Positions 7,379 to 16,315 of a stretch of DNA of 64,000 nt are shown here, piece by piece. Below the pieces are notes generated by a model. It did not search any database and was not told where the DNA came from. It saw only the letters and a list, made by a program, of their open reading frames with translations. Positions within the stretch are counted from its first letter, which is position 1; every line of letters begins with the position of its first letter. This DNA comes from an uncultured Saprospiraceae bacterium (lineage in GTDB: Bacteria; Bacteroidota; Bacteroidia; Chitinophagales; Saprospiraceae). The DNA is taken from positions 25,719-89,718 of the forward strand of contig CAKZTD010000060.1 of the NCBI GenBank assembly GCA_937921595.1, in the 5' to 3' direction. The position numbers were made by a program, and so were the translations under genes.

Positions 7379-9241
7379 ATGCAAAAAGGGCAGATATCTG
7401 TACAAACAGAAAATATTTTTCCAATCATCAAACAATTCTTGTATTCTGATCAAGAAATATTTTTAAGAGAACTAATTTCCAATGCGGTTGATGCAACGAC
7501 CAAAGTAAAAGCGCTTTCTTCAAAAGGAATTTTTAAAGGTGATCTTGGAGATCTTACGATTGAAATCATCATCGATAAAGAAAATAAATTATTGACGATC
7601 CGTGATAAGGGGATAGGGATGACTAGTGCTGAAGTTGAAAAATACCTTAATCAGGTAGCCTTCTCTTCTGCTCAGGAATTTTTAGAAAAATATAAAAACG
7701 AAGCAATCATTGGTCACTTCGGTTTAGGTTTCTATTCTGCATTTATGGTAGCGACAACTGTGGAGGTAAATACTAAGAGTTACAAGAAGACAGTAAAAGG
7801 TGCGGTATGGACTTGCACAGGAGATACTAACTACACATTAGACGAAAGTAAAAAGAAAGAAAGAGGAACTGATATCATCTTACACATCGGTGATGATTCT
7901 GTAGAATATTTAGAAGAAGCACGTATCCAAGGCTTATTAGACAAATACTGTAAATTCCTTCCAGTTGAAATTAAATTCGGAACAAAGAAAGAAACCATCT
8001 ATGAAGGAGAAGGTGATGATAAAGAAGCGAAAGAAATTGAAGTAGATAATATCATCAACAATCCAAACCCAATTTGGAAAAAGCAGCCAAGGAGTTTAAA
8101 AGAAGAGGATTATAAAAGTTTCTATAACGAGCTATATCCTTTTAGTTCACCTCCATTGTTTTGGATTCACCTTAATATTGACTTCCCATTCAATTTAACA
8201 GGGATTCTCTATTTTCCAAAATTGAATAATAACCTAGAAGTTCAAAAGAATAAAATCCAGCTTTATAGTAATCAGGTTTATGTTACTGATGACGTAAAAG
8301 AAATCGTACCTGAGTTTTTAACTTTATTACATGGTGTAATTGATTCTCCGGACATTCCATTGAATGTATCCAGAAGTTACTTACAGTCTGATCAAAATGT
8401 AAAGAAGATCACTGGATACATTACTAAAAAGGTAGCAGAAAAATTAGCTAGTTTATTTAAAAAAGACCGCGAAGGTTTTGAAGCTAAATGGCAAGACCTT
8501 GGTGTATTCGTTAAATACGGAATGCTTTCTGAAGAAAAATTTCATGATAAAGCACACAAATTTGCTTTATTAAAAAATACGGAAGGTAAACACTTCACTA
8601 TCGAAGAGTATAAAGAACACATCAAAGCAAATCAGACGGACAAGAATGATAGAATGGTAATGATCTATTCTAATAATCTGGCTGAGCATGATAGCTTTAT
8701 TTCTTCTGCCAAAAACTATGGACATGATGTTCTTGAGTTTGACAATGTGATCGACAATCATTTCATGCAGCACATGGAACATAAACTTACAGATGTTTCA
8801 TTCGTTCGAGTAGATTCTGATATTGCTAGCAAATTGGTTCAGAAAGACGAGACACAGGAATCTGTATTAAGTGAAAAAGAACAAGAGAAAATCAAAACGC
8901 TTTTCGAAAGCAAAATCAAAACTGCTGGCGCAACGGTCACAGTGGAATCACTTTCTCCAGAAGATCAACCAGTGATCATTACTCGTCCAGAGTTTATGCG
9001 AAGAATGAAAGAGATGCAAGCCTTACAAGGTATGCAGGCCGGAGCTTTCCCGGATAGCTTTAATGTAGTGATCAATACTAATCACGACTTAGTAGCAGAG
9101 AAACTTCTAAAAATGCGTTCTGAAGATAAAAAAGAAGAGTTTGTTTCTCACCTTTATAATTTAGCTCTCCTTAATCAAGGTATGCTTAAAGGTGCAGAGT
9201 TGACTACCTTTATCAATAAGAGTATCGAGTTTTTGAAATAA
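7379..9241 (+). CDS. htpG: Chaperone protein HtpG (Hsp90)
   Basis: 620 residues, the normal bacterial Hsp90 length. This ATP-driven cytoplasmic homodimer assists late folding steps and stress survival. The N-terminal GHKL ATPase carries E31-LISNAVDA, the DKGIGM loop near residue 79 and the GHFGLGFYSAF lid glycines; the middle domain (about 230-490) includes NVSRSYLQ with its catalytic-loop arginine; the C-terminal dimerisation domain runs to the end without the eukaryotic MEEVD tail. Usual bacterial LISNASDA reads LISNAVDA here, a conservative variation. It stands alone, with a stress-type promoter region upstream (7282-7324) and a strong terminator downstream. Confidence 0.97.
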   Translation: MQKGQISVQTENIFPIIKQFLYSDQEIFLRELISNAVDATTKVKALSSKGIFKGDLGDLTIEIIIDKENKLLTIRDKGIGMTSAEVEKYLNQVAFSSAQEFLEKYKNEAIIGHFGLGFYSAFMVATTVEVNTKSYKKTVKGAVWTCTGDTNYTLDESKKKERGTDIILHIGDDSVEYLEEARIQGLLDKYCKFLPVEIKFGTKKETIYEGEGDDKEAKEIEVDNIINNPNPIWKKQPRSLKEEDYKSFYNELYPFSSPPLFWIHLNIDFPFNLTGILYFPKLNNNLEVQKNKIQLYSNQVYVTDDVKEIVPEFLTLLHGVIDSPDIPLNVSRSYLQSDQNVKKITGYITKKVAEKLASLFKKDREGFEAKWQDLGVFVKYGMLSEEKFHDKAHKFALLKNTEGKHFTIEEYKEHIKANQTDKNDRMVMIYSNNLAEHDSFISSAKNYGHDVLEFDNVIDNHFMQHMEHKLTDVSFVRVDSDIASKLVQKDETQESVLSEKEQEKIKTLFESKIKTAGATVTVESLSPEDQPVIITRPEFMRRMKEMQALQGMQAGAFPDSFNVVINTNHDLVAEKLLKMRSEDKKEEFVSHLYNLALLNQGMLKGAELTTFINKSIEFLK

Positions 9242-9266
9242 ACTCGGCCGCAAAATAAATTTTCTT

Positions 9267-9303
9267 AAAAAGAGTGGATGTATAGACATCCACTCTTTTT
9301 TTG
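9267..9303. terminator. Terminator between htpG and the convergent anti-sigma gene
   Basis: Perfect 15-bp stem (9267-9281 with 9286-9300), loop ATAG, A run on the left and T run on the right, so it can work in both directions for the convergent genes. Confidence 0.92.
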
Positions 9304-9328
9304 TGAGATCAAGCATCGTCTTTCCTTA

Positions 9329-10093
9329 TTAGATCGAACCTGCCGAGATCTCCTTTAACAATTCCTTTGCCTGTTCAAAATAAACACCATTATTTACTTT
9401 CACCAAATCTTCTAATAAGGCTTTCGCTTTATCCTCTGATCCTCTTTCCAAATAAATACCCGCTAACCTCCAGCTTGCTTCTTCATACAAACGATCGTCA
9501 TTCATTCGAACTGTTGTTAAAAAATCAATTGCAGATTCTTCTTCGCCTATTTCCAAAGCAGACATTCCAGCATAATACGCGGCAGTCGTAGACTCCGGAT
9601 TCACCTTGAGATAATCTTCGAAAAAAGAAAGACTACCTTGATAATTTTTATCCTGATACAAATGATAACCTCCTTTTAAGTCGGCAGTCAAATTGGTTGC
9701 ATCAATACTACGAGTACTCAAGGCATTATCATTCTGCTCAAAATAAGCCATGTACTTATTTGATGCATTCGTATTTTGATAATAAACATAAGCTGCACTG
9801 ACACTTATCAAAAACAACAATCCAGCAGCAATTGAATTCCAGGGAATGCTTCTTGTTTTGGCCTTAGCTTCTGGAGCAGCAACCTTAGCGTCAATACTTT
9901 CAAATAAATCATCAAAGACAACAGTACTGTCGCCTTCCATTAATTGATAACCTTCCATCGCTTCCGAACATAGCGGACAGTCGACCAAATGGTTTTCAAT
10001 AGTGTACCTCAGTTCATCTGAGATATCCCCCTTTACATAATGCTCCATCTCTTTTTGCGATAAGCATTTTGTTGGTTGAAAAATCTTTTTCAT
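9329..10093 (-). CDS. Membrane anti-sigma-like protein with zinc finger and TPR repeats
   Basis: 254 residues. An N-terminal zinc-binding anti-sigma (ZAS-like) motif H35-x3-C39-x2-C42 is followed by one membrane segment (about 86-105) and a periplasmic C-terminal part with TPR-like helices (for example NPESTTAAYYAGMSALEIGEEESAIDF written here only by its motif: Y-A-G-x-x-A-L at about 165-175). The arrangement matches membrane anti-sigma factors that hold an ECF sigma factor and sense the envelope. The ECF sigma gene at 10453-11052 is upstream on the same strand but separated by 359 nt, so co-transcription is uncertain. The start ATG gives the zinc motif a normal position. Confidence 0.8.
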   Translation of the reverse strand: MKKIFQPTKCLSQKEMEHYVKGDISDELRYTIENHLVDCPLCSEAMEGYQLMEGDSTVVFDDLFESIDAKVAAPEAKAKTRSIPWNSIAAGLLFLISVSAAYVYYQNTNASNKYMAYFEQNDNALSTRSIDATNLTADLKGGYHLYQDKNYQGSLSFFEDYLKVNPESTTAAYYAGMSALEIGEEESAIDFLTTVRMNDDRLYEEASWRLAGIYLERGSEDKAKALLEDLVKVNNGVYFEQAKELLKEISAGSI

Positions 10094-10452
10094 TTTTCAA
10101 AAATTTTAAGAGCACGATTATCATTAGCCTATTCTCTTTTTCAAAGAATCTCTTTTTAATGATAATAGAAAATTGTCCTCTAAGATTTATTAACGCAACA
10201 ACAAATCTGACATCAATCAGATATTAGAAGGTTAGAGTTTTCCTAAATTCTAACCTTCCTGCTCCTGGCATGTACCCTTTTGACCATGAACACGCTATAA
10301 AAACGAGATTGGTTTCCTCCGATTTTTTATGTCCTGTATATCATTCCCCAAAAATGATTTTTAAAAACTCTAAAAAATCTCCAACCCACAATAATTACGG
10401 CAAATGTCAAATAAACTCTTCCGTTAATTTTAATCGTATTTTTTAAAACCAA
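10094..10452 (-). other. Gap between sigma and anti-sigma genes with two hairpins
   Basis: No ORF. Two inverted repeats are visible: ATCTGA 10205-10210 with TCAGAT 10217-10222, and a 10-bp stem 10227-10236 with 10249-10258 (GAAGGTTAGA). Neither is followed by a T run, so these look more like regulatory or attenuating structures, or protein sites, than intrinsic terminators. Confidence 0.4.
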
Positions 10453-11052
10453 TCAAATATTCTCCTCCTGTCTCTCCAACAGAAGTTTAAGTTTTCGTTT
10501 GCCATTTTGCAGAAAACTTTTGATTTGATTGAGATCAAAATCCGTTTGTTGTTCAATTTCTTTGTAGCTCTTACCTTCAATATAAAAAAGTCGAATACAT
10601 TGAATCTGAGGATCTTTGAGCTGATTTAAAGCATTGCGAACTTTGGCTTGATCATGTGTTCTACTATTAAGACTCCAAACGTCTTCATTTTCCATAAAAA
10701 TTTCAGATTTTTTTTCAAAAATCTTCCATTTTTCTTGCTGCCCGTCTGAACGCTTGGTATTTCTTAGGTAAGTAAGACACTGATGCTTAGTGATCGTGAA
10801 TAACCATTTCTTAAACGAAAGGATATCTTCCGTAGGTGGTTTTTTCAAAAAAATCTCAAAAATATCCATCATGACATCTTTACTGACCGCCTTATTTTTA
10901 AGATATTTCATACAAATACCGAAGACAAGATGGGTATATCTTTTGAATAGCTCTCCAGCATATTGATTACCTGATTCTGAATGCATTAGGATAATTAACT
11001 CCTCATCCGAATAGGTATCTATCGATTTGGTTATTTGTAGTTTCCTCAGCAT
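10453..11052 (-). CDS. ECF-type RNA polymerase sigma factor
   Basis: 199 residues with the two-domain layout of extracytoplasmic-function sigma-70 factors. Region 2 spans about residues 29-95 (LFKRYTHLVFGICMKYL, then DVMMDIFEIF and the promoter-melting part with ITKHQCLTYLRN). Region 4 spans about 140-190 (LKDPQIQCIRLFYIEGKSYKEIE plus a helix-turn-helix; shown here in two pieces, with DLNQIKSFL as recognition helix). It would direct RNA polymerase to envelope-stress or similar promoters and is probably held by the zinc-finger membrane protein encoded downstream (9329-10093). The 359-nt gap between them is larger than usual. Confidence 0.85.
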   Translation of the reverse strand: MLRKLQITKSIDTYSDEELIILMHSESGNQYAGELFKRYTHLVFGICMKYLKNKAVSKDVMMDIFEIFLKKPPTEDILSFKKWLFTITKHQCLTYLRNTKRSDGQQEKWKIFEKKSEIFMENEDVWSLNSRTHDQAKVRNALNQLKDPQIQCIRLFYIEGKSYKEIEQQTDFDLNQIKSFLQNGKRKLKLLLERQEENI

Positions 11053-11511
11053 GTTTTATAAATATAAAAAATGTGAGGGAGAAATTACAATGTGCAAGAG
11101 AAATAAGCAGGGCAATCCTCAGATTTTCTTTTATTTTCTAATCAAGTGATTGCTATGCACGTGATCGCTACGCTTGTGAAGTCGTCAAATTATAGTGACC
11201 TCATAAGTGTGGTTCAAGGTCGAAGGCCTATCACAATCTCTTTTGGCGATTGTCTTAACTCTAGACAAGCAAACCCACTAGCCAAAAGACCCAGAAAAAA
11301 CTACCTCCCAATCTAATTCTCTACCGTTCAGAACATATTTCCTACCATTCAGAACATTGAGTATCAAAAAAACTCACATAAGTGTTACATCACATATATT
11401 AGAGCATCGAAAAGGAGTAATTGCCATATCAGAATTATAACTAAAAGAACTAGGCATTTAATCCAAATTGATTTGATACTTTTATTACATAAACTTAAAA
11501 AAATTACAACT
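11053..11511. other. Intergenic region upstream of the beta-trefoil gene
   Basis: 459 bases with no credible gene. A 15-nt imperfect tandem duplication (GTGATTGCTATGCAC then GTGATCGCTACGCTT) lies at 11146-11175, and ACAATC/GATTGT form a short inverted repeat near 11233-11253. The LytTR-type repeat at 11323-11352 is listed separately. I cannot identify the -7 box of the downstream gene. Confidence 0.45.
11323..11352 (+). promoter_or_regulatory. LytTR-type response-regulator binding site
   Basis: ACCGTTCAG (11323-11331) and ACCATTCAG (11344-11352) form a direct repeat with 12 nt between, exactly two helical turns start to start. The first copy fits the published LytTR half-site [TA][AC][CA]GTTN[AG][TG] completely and the second differs at one base. 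The conserved block extends to TACCrTTCAGAACA in both. It lies 160 nt before the ATG at 11512 and about 270 nt before the divergent sigma gene. LytTR regulators act as activators in most known cases; the target is inferred from position. Confidence 0.6.
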
Positions 11512-12090
11512 ATGTCAAGAATTTCATTAGCTGCTTTAGGCGGAGAAAAAGGTAAAAATCTTAGTCATGCTCTTGATAAGGTTTGGCTTCAAAATGGCGT
11601 CCAAGGGGAAGGAGAAATTTTTGTTCTTGAGCAAAGGCCTAACGGTCGAGTAGCATTGGCCTGTACAGGAGGAGAAACCGGCAAATACCTTAGCCATGCT
11701 TTTGACAAATTATGGTTACAAGACGGAGTGCAAGGAGAAGGCGAAGAATGGCTATACCACAATCTTGGTGGAGGAAAAGTTGCTCTTGAATGTCTCGGTG
11801 GAGAGAAAGGTAAATACTTAAGCCACGCTTTTAATAAAATGTGGTTACAGAATGGTAATCAAGGAGAAGGAGAAGTTTGGGCACAGAGTAATGAGCATAT
11901 AGCCTGTAATGGGCTTAAGTATTCCTTTGAAAATGGAGACATCTATGAAATTAGTGCGCAAGGAGGAAAGACTAAAGTTGGATATGGGGCTAAAAGTATA
12001 GATTGTGTTGAAAACACTCTCCAGGCAATTATGCCTGATGGGAGTACTTTGAAATATAATGGAAGCCCGAATAACTGGTCTCCTTTATAG
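11512..12090 (+). CDS. Beta-trefoil-like protein with three internal repeats
   Basis: 192 residues from the ATG at 11512; an in-frame ATG at 11473 would add 13 residues but the typical AT-rich leader ends at 11512. Three near-identical blocks begin at residues 6, 48 and 91, each reading A-L-x-C-x-G-G-E-x-G-K-x-L-S-H-A-[FL]-x-K-x-W-L-Q and ending in QGEGE. A 42-43-residue threefold repeat points to a beta-trefoil, as in fascin, ricin-B lectins and FGF. A non-repeated C-terminal segment (about 125-192) follows. There is no signal peptide or membrane segment, so it is probably cytoplasmic. Function is unknown; ligand binding is an inference from the fold. It is a single gene behind a LytTR-type site. 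Confidence 0.75.
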   Translation: MSRISLAALGGEKGKNLSHALDKVWLQNGVQGEGEIFVLEQRPNGRVALACTGGETGKYLSHAFDKLWLQDGVQGEGEEWLYHNLGGGKVALECLGGEKGKYLSHAFNKMWLQNGNQGEGEVWAQSNEHIACNGLKYSFENGDIYEISAQGGKTKVGYGAKSIDCVENTLQAIMPDGSTLKYNGSPNNWSPL

Positions 12091-12122
12091 AATCATACTG
12101 GTCCTAAACCCTAAAGGATATG

Positions 12123-12166
12123 AAAATGGATTTTGAATGAAAATTTGAAATCCATTTTTATTTTTT
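12123..12166 (+). terminator. Terminator of the beta-trefoil gene
   Basis: An 11-bp stem (12123-12133 with 12148-12158) with a 14-nt loop, followed by a T-rich tract. It starts 33 nt after the stop codon. Confidence 0.8.
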
Positions 12167-12206
12167 AAAAAGAAAGAAAATTAAAAGGAAAGCTTGTGTA
12201 GAACAA

Positions 12207-12251
12207 AGTGCAAACGATTTAGTCGCTAAACGTGTCTAAATCGTTTGCACT
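12207..12251. repeat. 16-bp perfect inverted repeat between convergent genes
   Basis: AGTGCAAACGATTTAG (12207-12222) pairs perfectly with 12236-12251 around a 13-nt loop. It lies 24 nt after the stop of the minus-strand DUF4837 gene. On the minus strand it is followed by TTTGTTC, so it probably serves as that gene's terminator, though the T tract is weak. Confidence 0.65.
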
Positions 12252-12274
12252 GAGTGATACCAGCTAGTCAATTT

Positions 12275-13351
12275 TCAAAACTTCAATGTTCCAAAAATAT
12301 GCTTTAGTTGTTGCATATAATCTCGCTTCTCTTTTCCTGGAGCATGTACAAAACCTTCAACTAAAAGGATCTCATTTTTTTCTGGATTTAGAATAGAGAA
12401 ACTCATAAACGGTCCTCCCATATAATCATCAACCATTTCCCAGATACCTCTAGTCTCTACCACAAACTTTCCATTCAATTGCAAATTCGTTGCATACATT
12501 GGAAGATCGACATCATTGATGTGCTTGTATGTTCCTTCTACTTCTGTACTGACGTACAAACCAAGTTTATTAAGCTGCCCTTTAATTCCAGCCTTGGTTA
12601 ATTGATCCTGACTTTCATAAGGAAACTTTTTAATAAAAATACCACTTGTCAAAAAGTCCGTTTCTTTTCTCAGCCATATCACATTATTAGTACTGTCTTC
12701 CATCGCTAAAAAATAATCGTAAGGCACTTTTAAGGTAACGCCCATTTTAGCTTGAACCAAAGAAACCAGTTCTCCATTGACACCCCCTTGATAAATATTG
12801 GCTTCAACAATTTCATCATCATGCGCATTGACTCTTTTTAAAATAGTCGCCGCATTTTTTCGAATATTATCAATCAGTTCATTTTGATTTTTTGCAAATT
12901 GATAAATCAAGAGTTGATCCTTAGCCCATTTGTTGTTACCAACAGACACATTAAATGTAGGATCTGACCCAGCCCGATAAACGGCTTCCGAGCCAATATC
13001 TTTTTTTATCATACTCGTCGTTGGCGAACTTTCATCACTGAAGTCTCCGACAAAAAGATACGATCTATAATTTTTGCGCCCTTGCACTTCTATTAAATCT
13101 TTGGGTTCGTAAAAACGAATGTCCAATGTTGGCTCAGGCTGAGGCAAAATGATGTACGCAGAAGATAAATAATATCGTATTGTATCTCCAACTGGGCCTT
13201 CCCAGATATTTTTATCTCCGACCAATACGAGTTCATTTATTTTCCCATAAGCTACTGGCGTGGGTGTAAGCTTATCAGTAAAGTCATTGGCACAACCTAC
13301 AAACAGTAACAAGCCAAGGAAAAGGAATATATTTTTGAAATAACCTTTCAT
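12275..13351 (-). CDS. DUF4837 family lipoprotein
   Basis: 358 residues. A lipoprotein signal peptide ends at cysteine 20 (LLLFVGC), and the sequence matches the Bacteroidota DUF4837 family: an early GKINELVLVGDKNIWEG block and a later VIWLRKETDF stretch that I associate with that family. It should sit on the periplasmic or outer membrane face. No function is established for the family and no catalytic motif is visible. It is downstream of, and on the same strand as, the MoxR gene, but a hairpin at 13522-13562 separates them. Confidence 0.8.
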   Translation of the reverse strand: MKGYFKNIFLFLGLLLFVGCANDFTDKLTPTPVAYGKINELVLVGDKNIWEGPVGDTIRYYLSSAYIILPQPEPTLDIRFYEPKDLIEVQGRKNYRSYLFVGDFSDESSPTTSMIKKDIGSEAVYRAGSDPTFNVSVGNNKWAKDQLLIYQFAKNQNELIDNIRKNAATILKRVNAHDDEIVEANIYQGGVNGELVSLVQAKMGVTLKVPYDYFLAMEDSTNNVIWLRKETDFLTSGIFIKKFPYESQDQLTKAGIKGQLNKLGLYVSTEVEGTYKHINDVDLPMYATNLQLNGKFVVETRGIWEMVDDYMGGPFMSFSILNPEKNEILLVEGFVHAPGKEKRDYMQQLKHIFGTLKF

Positions 13352-13521
13352 AGAAATTTAGTTTTTTTATTCGACGACATTGAAAATACAAAATTAACAA
13401 AAAGCTCAGGCTTCTTATTCTTTTCATTTATTAAGATGCTCAATAGGTCGTTTTTGGCGTAAGTCATGCTTTTACACCCTCTCCTAACGTGATTTCTCTC
13501 TAGACTGGCCTTATAAATCTA

Positions 13522-13562
13522 AAAAGCGAGAAGCAAAACTCATCGTTTCACTTCTCGCTTTT
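13522..13562 (-). terminator. Terminator of the MoxR gene
   Basis: A 12-bp stem (13522-13533 with 13551-13562, AAAAGCGAGAAG) with a 17-nt loop. On the minus strand it ends in TTTTT and follows the MoxR stop by 18 nt. Confidence 0.85.
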
Positions 13563-13580
13563 AAATATCTAAGATCAGGT

Positions 13581-14552
13581 CTAAAATAAACCTTCAATGA
13601 TGTTCTCTTCCGAAATACCTTCCGCTTCTGCTTTAAAATTTCTTACAATTCTATGTCTCAATACATACTTAGCAATCGCTTGCACATCTTCGATATCTGG
13701 AGAATACTTTCCATTGATCGCTGCATGACATTTAGCACCAAGGACTAAATACTGAGAAGCTCTAGGCCCTGCCCCCCATGAGATATAATTATTAACAGAG
13801 TCTGTTGCTTTCGCTGTATTTGGTCTGGTCTTGGTCGCTAAACCAACCGCATATTCCAATACATTATCAGCAATAGGAATTTTTCTAATCAATTGCTGGT
13901 AGAACAAAATCTGTTCTGCAGTAACGATATTATTTAGTTCATATTTTGAATTTGATGTCGTCGCTTTGACTACTTGAATTTCTTCATCATAAGATGGATA
14001 ATCCAAAGGTATGTTAAACATAAAACGGTCAAGCTGTGCTTCTGGCAAAGGATAAGTTCCTTCCTGCTCTATCGGATTCTGTGTCGCTAGTACAAAGAAT
14101 GGTTTTGGTAATAAATGTCGAACACCACTCACCGTTACTGATCGCTCCTGCATTGCTTCCAGCAAAGCCGCCTGCGTCTTCGGAGGGGTACGGTTAATCT
14201 CATCCGCCAATACGATATTGGAAAACAAAGGTCCATGATTAAATTTGAAATGTCGATCTTCATCAAGAATTTCAGATCCGGTGATATCCGATGGCATCAA
14301 ATCCGGTGTAAACTGAATTCTTTTGAACTCCAAGTCCAATACATCAGCAATCGTACTTACGAGAAGTGTTTTTGCTAATCCAGGTACTCCAACTAAAAGA
14401 CTGTGACCATTACTAAACAAAGAGATAATGACCGCTCTGACCACTTCTTCTTGCCCAATAATTACTTTACCAATCTCTGAAGATAGATCTCTATATGATT
14501 TAGCCAATGCATCTACTGCTTCTACATCGCTTTTATAGGCTGATTGTTGCAT
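13581..14552 (-). CDS. MoxR family AAA+ ATPase
   Basis: 323 residues. Walker A is GVPGLAKT (residues 55-62), Walker B VLADEI (114-119), with NPIEQEGTYPLPEAQLDRF, the MoxR sensor-1 and arginine-finger region, near residue 160-180 (motif given in part). MoxR ATPases act as chaperones that help mature metal- or cofactor-containing complexes and often precede DUF58 and von Willebrand-domain genes. Neither partner is next to it here: a DUF4837 lipoprotein follows after a terminator and a GH28-like gene precedes. Its clients therefore cannot be read from context. Confidence 0.93.
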   Translation of the reverse strand: MQQSAYKSDVEAVDALAKSYRDLSSEIGKVIIGQEEVVRAVIISLFSNGHSLLVGVPGLAKTLLVSTIADVLDLEFKRIQFTPDLMPSDITGSEILDEDRHFKFNHGPLFSNIVLADEINRTPPKTQAALLEAMQERSVTVSGVRHLLPKPFFVLATQNPIEQEGTYPLPEAQLDRFMFNIPLDYPSYDEEIQVVKATTSNSKYELNNIVTAEQILFYQQLIRKIPIADNVLEYAVGLATKTRPNTAKATDSVNNYISWGAGPRASQYLVLGAKCHAAINGKYSPDIEDVQAIAKYVLRHRIVRNFKAEAEGISEENIIEGLF

Positions 14553-14706
14553 GTTTTTTATTTATTTGAAAAGAGTGAATCGGTTCTGTGTAAAATTCAA
14601 CCAAATTTAGAAAAAATAACAGATATGTAACGCAGTTAGTATAGCCTTTGTTTCGGAAAGGTCTTTTTTAAAGCTTTAGATAGTGAGAATAGATCACTTA
14701 TCAATT

Positions 14707-16176
14707 CTAATCAATATCAACATCCGTAGAGTTTTTTGAAAAAACAGAATTCTTTTTTTTGCCAGGCTCCTTTACCTTTAAGTCTTTAAAAATTATTTTA
14801 TGAACATCGTCAAGGACGACTGGCGTTCTGTAATCCTTTTCTTTACAAGTAATCGAAACGTTTTCAATCTTAATATTACTTGCATGACGGATGTAAATCC
14901 CCCATGCTGGCAATTCCTTAAACATTGAAAATTCTGGATATGCTTCAATTCGCTCAGGGACTTTATCCAACTCGTCTAATCCGATCTTCGCATAATGGGG
15001 ATTGCCGCCTCCCGGATATTTAATTTCTATATTTTTTAACGTAACATCCTCAATCTTAACGTCCGGCATTCCAGTAATTATCGCTGGCGAAATATTCCTT
15101 GGCATGTGCTCAATAGGACCTTCGTAAGGATAGCCTTGATCAGCTTTGGTAGCGGAAACTTCTGCATAAACATTCGACACCTGGATTTTCTTCATACTTC
15201 CTTTTCGCCCTGTTCTACGTTCACCAATCCGGAAAAAAAATACATTTCCAGTATTTATAGCAACTAGACTATCAACGACAATATTTTCAATTAATCCTCC
15301 GTCTACGGTAGCAAAAGTAATGGCCGATCGGTAAGTATCAAAAACGGTATTGTTAATTATTTTGATATTTTTAAATCCTCCAAAAGAATAAGATCCAAAC
15401 TTTATCCCACTGGCACTCGAACGGATGGTATTATTATAAATCAATACATTTTGACAGATCTGTTTAGCACCTTCAGACTTTAGACAAATTCCATCGTCGG
15501 AAGAATCAAAATAACTATTTTTAATGATGACACTATCACAATCTAAAACATCTATTCCGTCATTATTCCAAAAACTTTTGCTATCGACCGTAATGTTATC
15601 AACCAACAAATTTGTGCACTGGTTGTATTGCTGCACCCAGCTGGCTGAATTTTTTAAAGTGATGTCTTGGATGACTATGCTTTTACATTTTTTAAAATAA
15701 ATAATTTGCGGGCGGAGACCTTCCTTAGGACGATCGCTATTCAATTTCTCATCTTTTAAAATACCTCGATAAACCATGGTCAATACATTTTGAGATAAGT
15801 CATATCCTCTGCCATCGATTATACCCTTGCCTGTTATTCCAATATTTTCTTGATCAAGTGCAGTTATCAATCCTGTCCAATACCCTGTTCGTTTGTAATC
15901 AAAAGGATTTACCGAACCTAATAAAACAGCTCCTTCTTCCAAATGAATCGTTACATTAGATTTTAAAGAGACTGCTCCAGTAAGATATCTTCCGACATAA
16001 AAAACCAGCCGACCTCCTCCGTTCTCATGGATATAATTTATGGCCTCTTGGATAGAATTCGTGTTCATGGTTTGACCATTTGATTCTATTCCAAAAAAAG
16101 ACGCTTTATAGTCCTTTGCAATAAGTGTGTTCACAAAAAATAAGAAGCATACTAAAAAAGTGAATTTTGATTTCAT
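14707..16176 (-). CDS. Secreted GH28-like parallel beta-helix protein
   Basis: 489 residues with a signal peptide (KFTFLVCFLFFVNTLIA). The sequence is a pectate-lyase/GH28 right-handed beta-helix. Of the polygalacturonase catalytic motifs, N204-N-D206 (NTD in the family) and D227-D228 (DD) are present. The GHG motif is replaced by S-A-S-G (254-257) and no RIK is visible, since TYRSAITF occupies that place. It therefore binds or cleaves an unusual polyuronate or other glycan, or has lost activity. It has no visible T9SS C-terminal domain. It is divergent from the gene at 16316 and has no carbohydrate-gene neighbours. Confidence 0.8.
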   Translation of the reverse strand: MKSKFTFLVCFLFFVNTLIAKDYKASFFGIESNGQTMNTNSIQEAINYIHENGGGRLVFYVGRYLTGAVSLKSNVTIHLEEGAVLLGSVNPFDYKRTGYWTGLITALDQENIGITGKGIIDGRGYDLSQNVLTMVYRGILKDEKLNSDRPKEGLRPQIIYFKKCKSIVIQDITLKNSASWVQQYNQCTNLLVDNITVDSKSFWNNDGIDVLDCDSVIIKNSYFDSSDDGICLKSEGAKQICQNVLIYNNTIRSSASGIKFGSYSFGGFKNIKIINNTVFDTYRSAITFATVDGGLIENIVVDSLVAINTGNVFFFRIGERRTGRKGSMKKIQVSNVYAEVSATKADQGYPYEGPIEHMPRNISPAIITGMPDVKIEDVTLKNIEIKYPGGGNPHYAKIGLDELDKVPERIEAYPEFSMFKELPAWGIYIRHASNIKIENVSITCKEKDYRTPVVLDDVHKIIFKDLKVKEPGKKKNSVFSKNSTDVDID

Positions 16177-16273
16177 TTATGAAAATTATACTTTCAAGAA
16201 ATTGAAGTAGCTTAAAGATAAAAAAAATAGGTTGAGTTATATTGGCTAACTTTAACTGGTCATATTTTTTTAC

Positions 16274-16281
16274 TAATTTTG
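16274..16281 (+). promoter_or_regulatory. TAnnTTTG promoter box for the gene at 16316
   Basis: TAATTTTG fits the Bacteroidota -7 consensus and lies 34 nt before the TTG start at 16316. No clear TTTG is present at the -33 position; TTTAACTGG lies in that area. Confidence 0.45.
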
Positions 16282-16315
16282 ACTGGCACAATCTATTCAT
16301 TCTTAACAATTCAAG

